NCBI GenBank assembly: GCA_003447545.1
Contig: DLYX01000074.1
Location: 1-6,797 of the forward strand
From: Deltaproteobacteria bacterium
GTDB lineage: Bacteria; Desulfobacterota; Binatia; UBA12015
Direction of reading: 5' to 3'
DNA: 6,797 nt
Below, in pieces: positions 6,713 through 6,797 of this stretch (its first letter is position 1; every line of letters starts with the position of its first letter). Below the pieces are notes generated by a model, which worked only from the letters and a program-made list of their open reading frames with translations, ran no database searches and was not told the origin of the DNA. A program made the position numbers and the translations under genes.

Positions 6713-6753
6713 CTCCCGAACTCCGGCGATCCGCTGGAGTTCGGGAGCGTTTA
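6713..6753 (+). terminator. Probable terminator after the cyclophilin gene
   Basis: CTCCCGAACTCC (6713-6724) is perfectly repeated in reverse complement at 6736-6747. The 11 bases between can add a G-T pair and GCG/CGC around an ATC loop, giving a stem of about 16 pairs. Only a short T-run follows (CGTTTA), so termination may be less than complete, or the hairpin may also protect the mRNA 3' end. It starts seven bases after the cyclophilin stop. Confidence 0.75.
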
Positions 6754-6797
6754 CTCTGCTGGATCTGTTGGTCCAGATCGAGTACTGATTCCCTAGG
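6754..6797. other. Non-coding right edge with a small inverted repeat
   Basis: No gene can be supported in this tail. It contains GATCTG (6762-6767) and CAGATC (6774-6779) around a six-base loop, and the overlapping alternative CTGGA/TCCAG (6759-6763, 6772-6776). It may belong to the control or termination region of a gene beyond the edge. Confidence 0.3.

Noticed and set aside
1..6797. Mobile element, CRISPR array, phage defence or toxin-antitoxin system
   Set aside because: No transposase, integrase, regular repeat array, nuclease or small toxin-like gene pair is visible on either strand, and base composition looks even across the window.

Overview
The window is a compact stretch of about 6.8 kb of bacterial chromosome. 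It is GC-rich (roughly 58-60% by eye) and almost entirely coding. Six protein genes are supported, one of them cut by the left edge. There are no rRNAs, tRNAs, insertion sequences, CRISPR arrays, phage genes or obvious signs of recent transfer. AAGGA-type ribosome binding sites, a PyrE resembling the E. coli enzyme and a YghU-type glutathione transferase suggest a Gram-negative, proteobacteria-like organism. Lineages once grouped as Deltaproteobacteria are possible. The taxon cannot be fixed from this sequence alone.

Layout, left to right. (1) The 3' part of pyrE, orotate phosphoribosyltransferase of pyrimidine synthesis (+). (2) A spermidine-synthase-like, SAM-binding methyltransferase-fold protein on the - strand, whose stop codon overlaps that of pyrE in the tetramer TTAA. 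(3) A + strand cluster, probably one operon: an amidase-signature hydrolase resembling 6-aminohexanoate cyclic dimer hydrolase, a PaaI-type hotdog thioesterase, and a YghU-type glutathione transferase/disulfide oxidoreductase. (4) A 574-residue amidohydrolase of the N-acyl-D-amino-acid deacylase family on the - strand, whose stop overlaps that of yghU in TTAG. (5) A divergent control region of about 104 bp. (6) A cytoplasmic-type cyclophilin (peptidyl-prolyl isomerase) on the + strand, followed by a strong hairpin that probably ends its transcript.

How the genes may work together: the amidase, thioesterase and glutathione enzyme are closely spaced and co-directional, and the last two have the same AAGGA-6 nt-ATG spacing. 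Together with the neighbouring amidohydrolase this could be a small amide or xenobiotic catabolism neighbourhood, but that is inference from gene content only. PyrE and the cyclophilin are housekeeping functions.

I found no convincing new multi-gene system. The points most worth a second look are the deacylase that seems to lack two of the family's metal-binding histidines, the spermidine-synthase homologue that keeps only part of the active site, and the two convergent gene pairs with overlapping stop codons.
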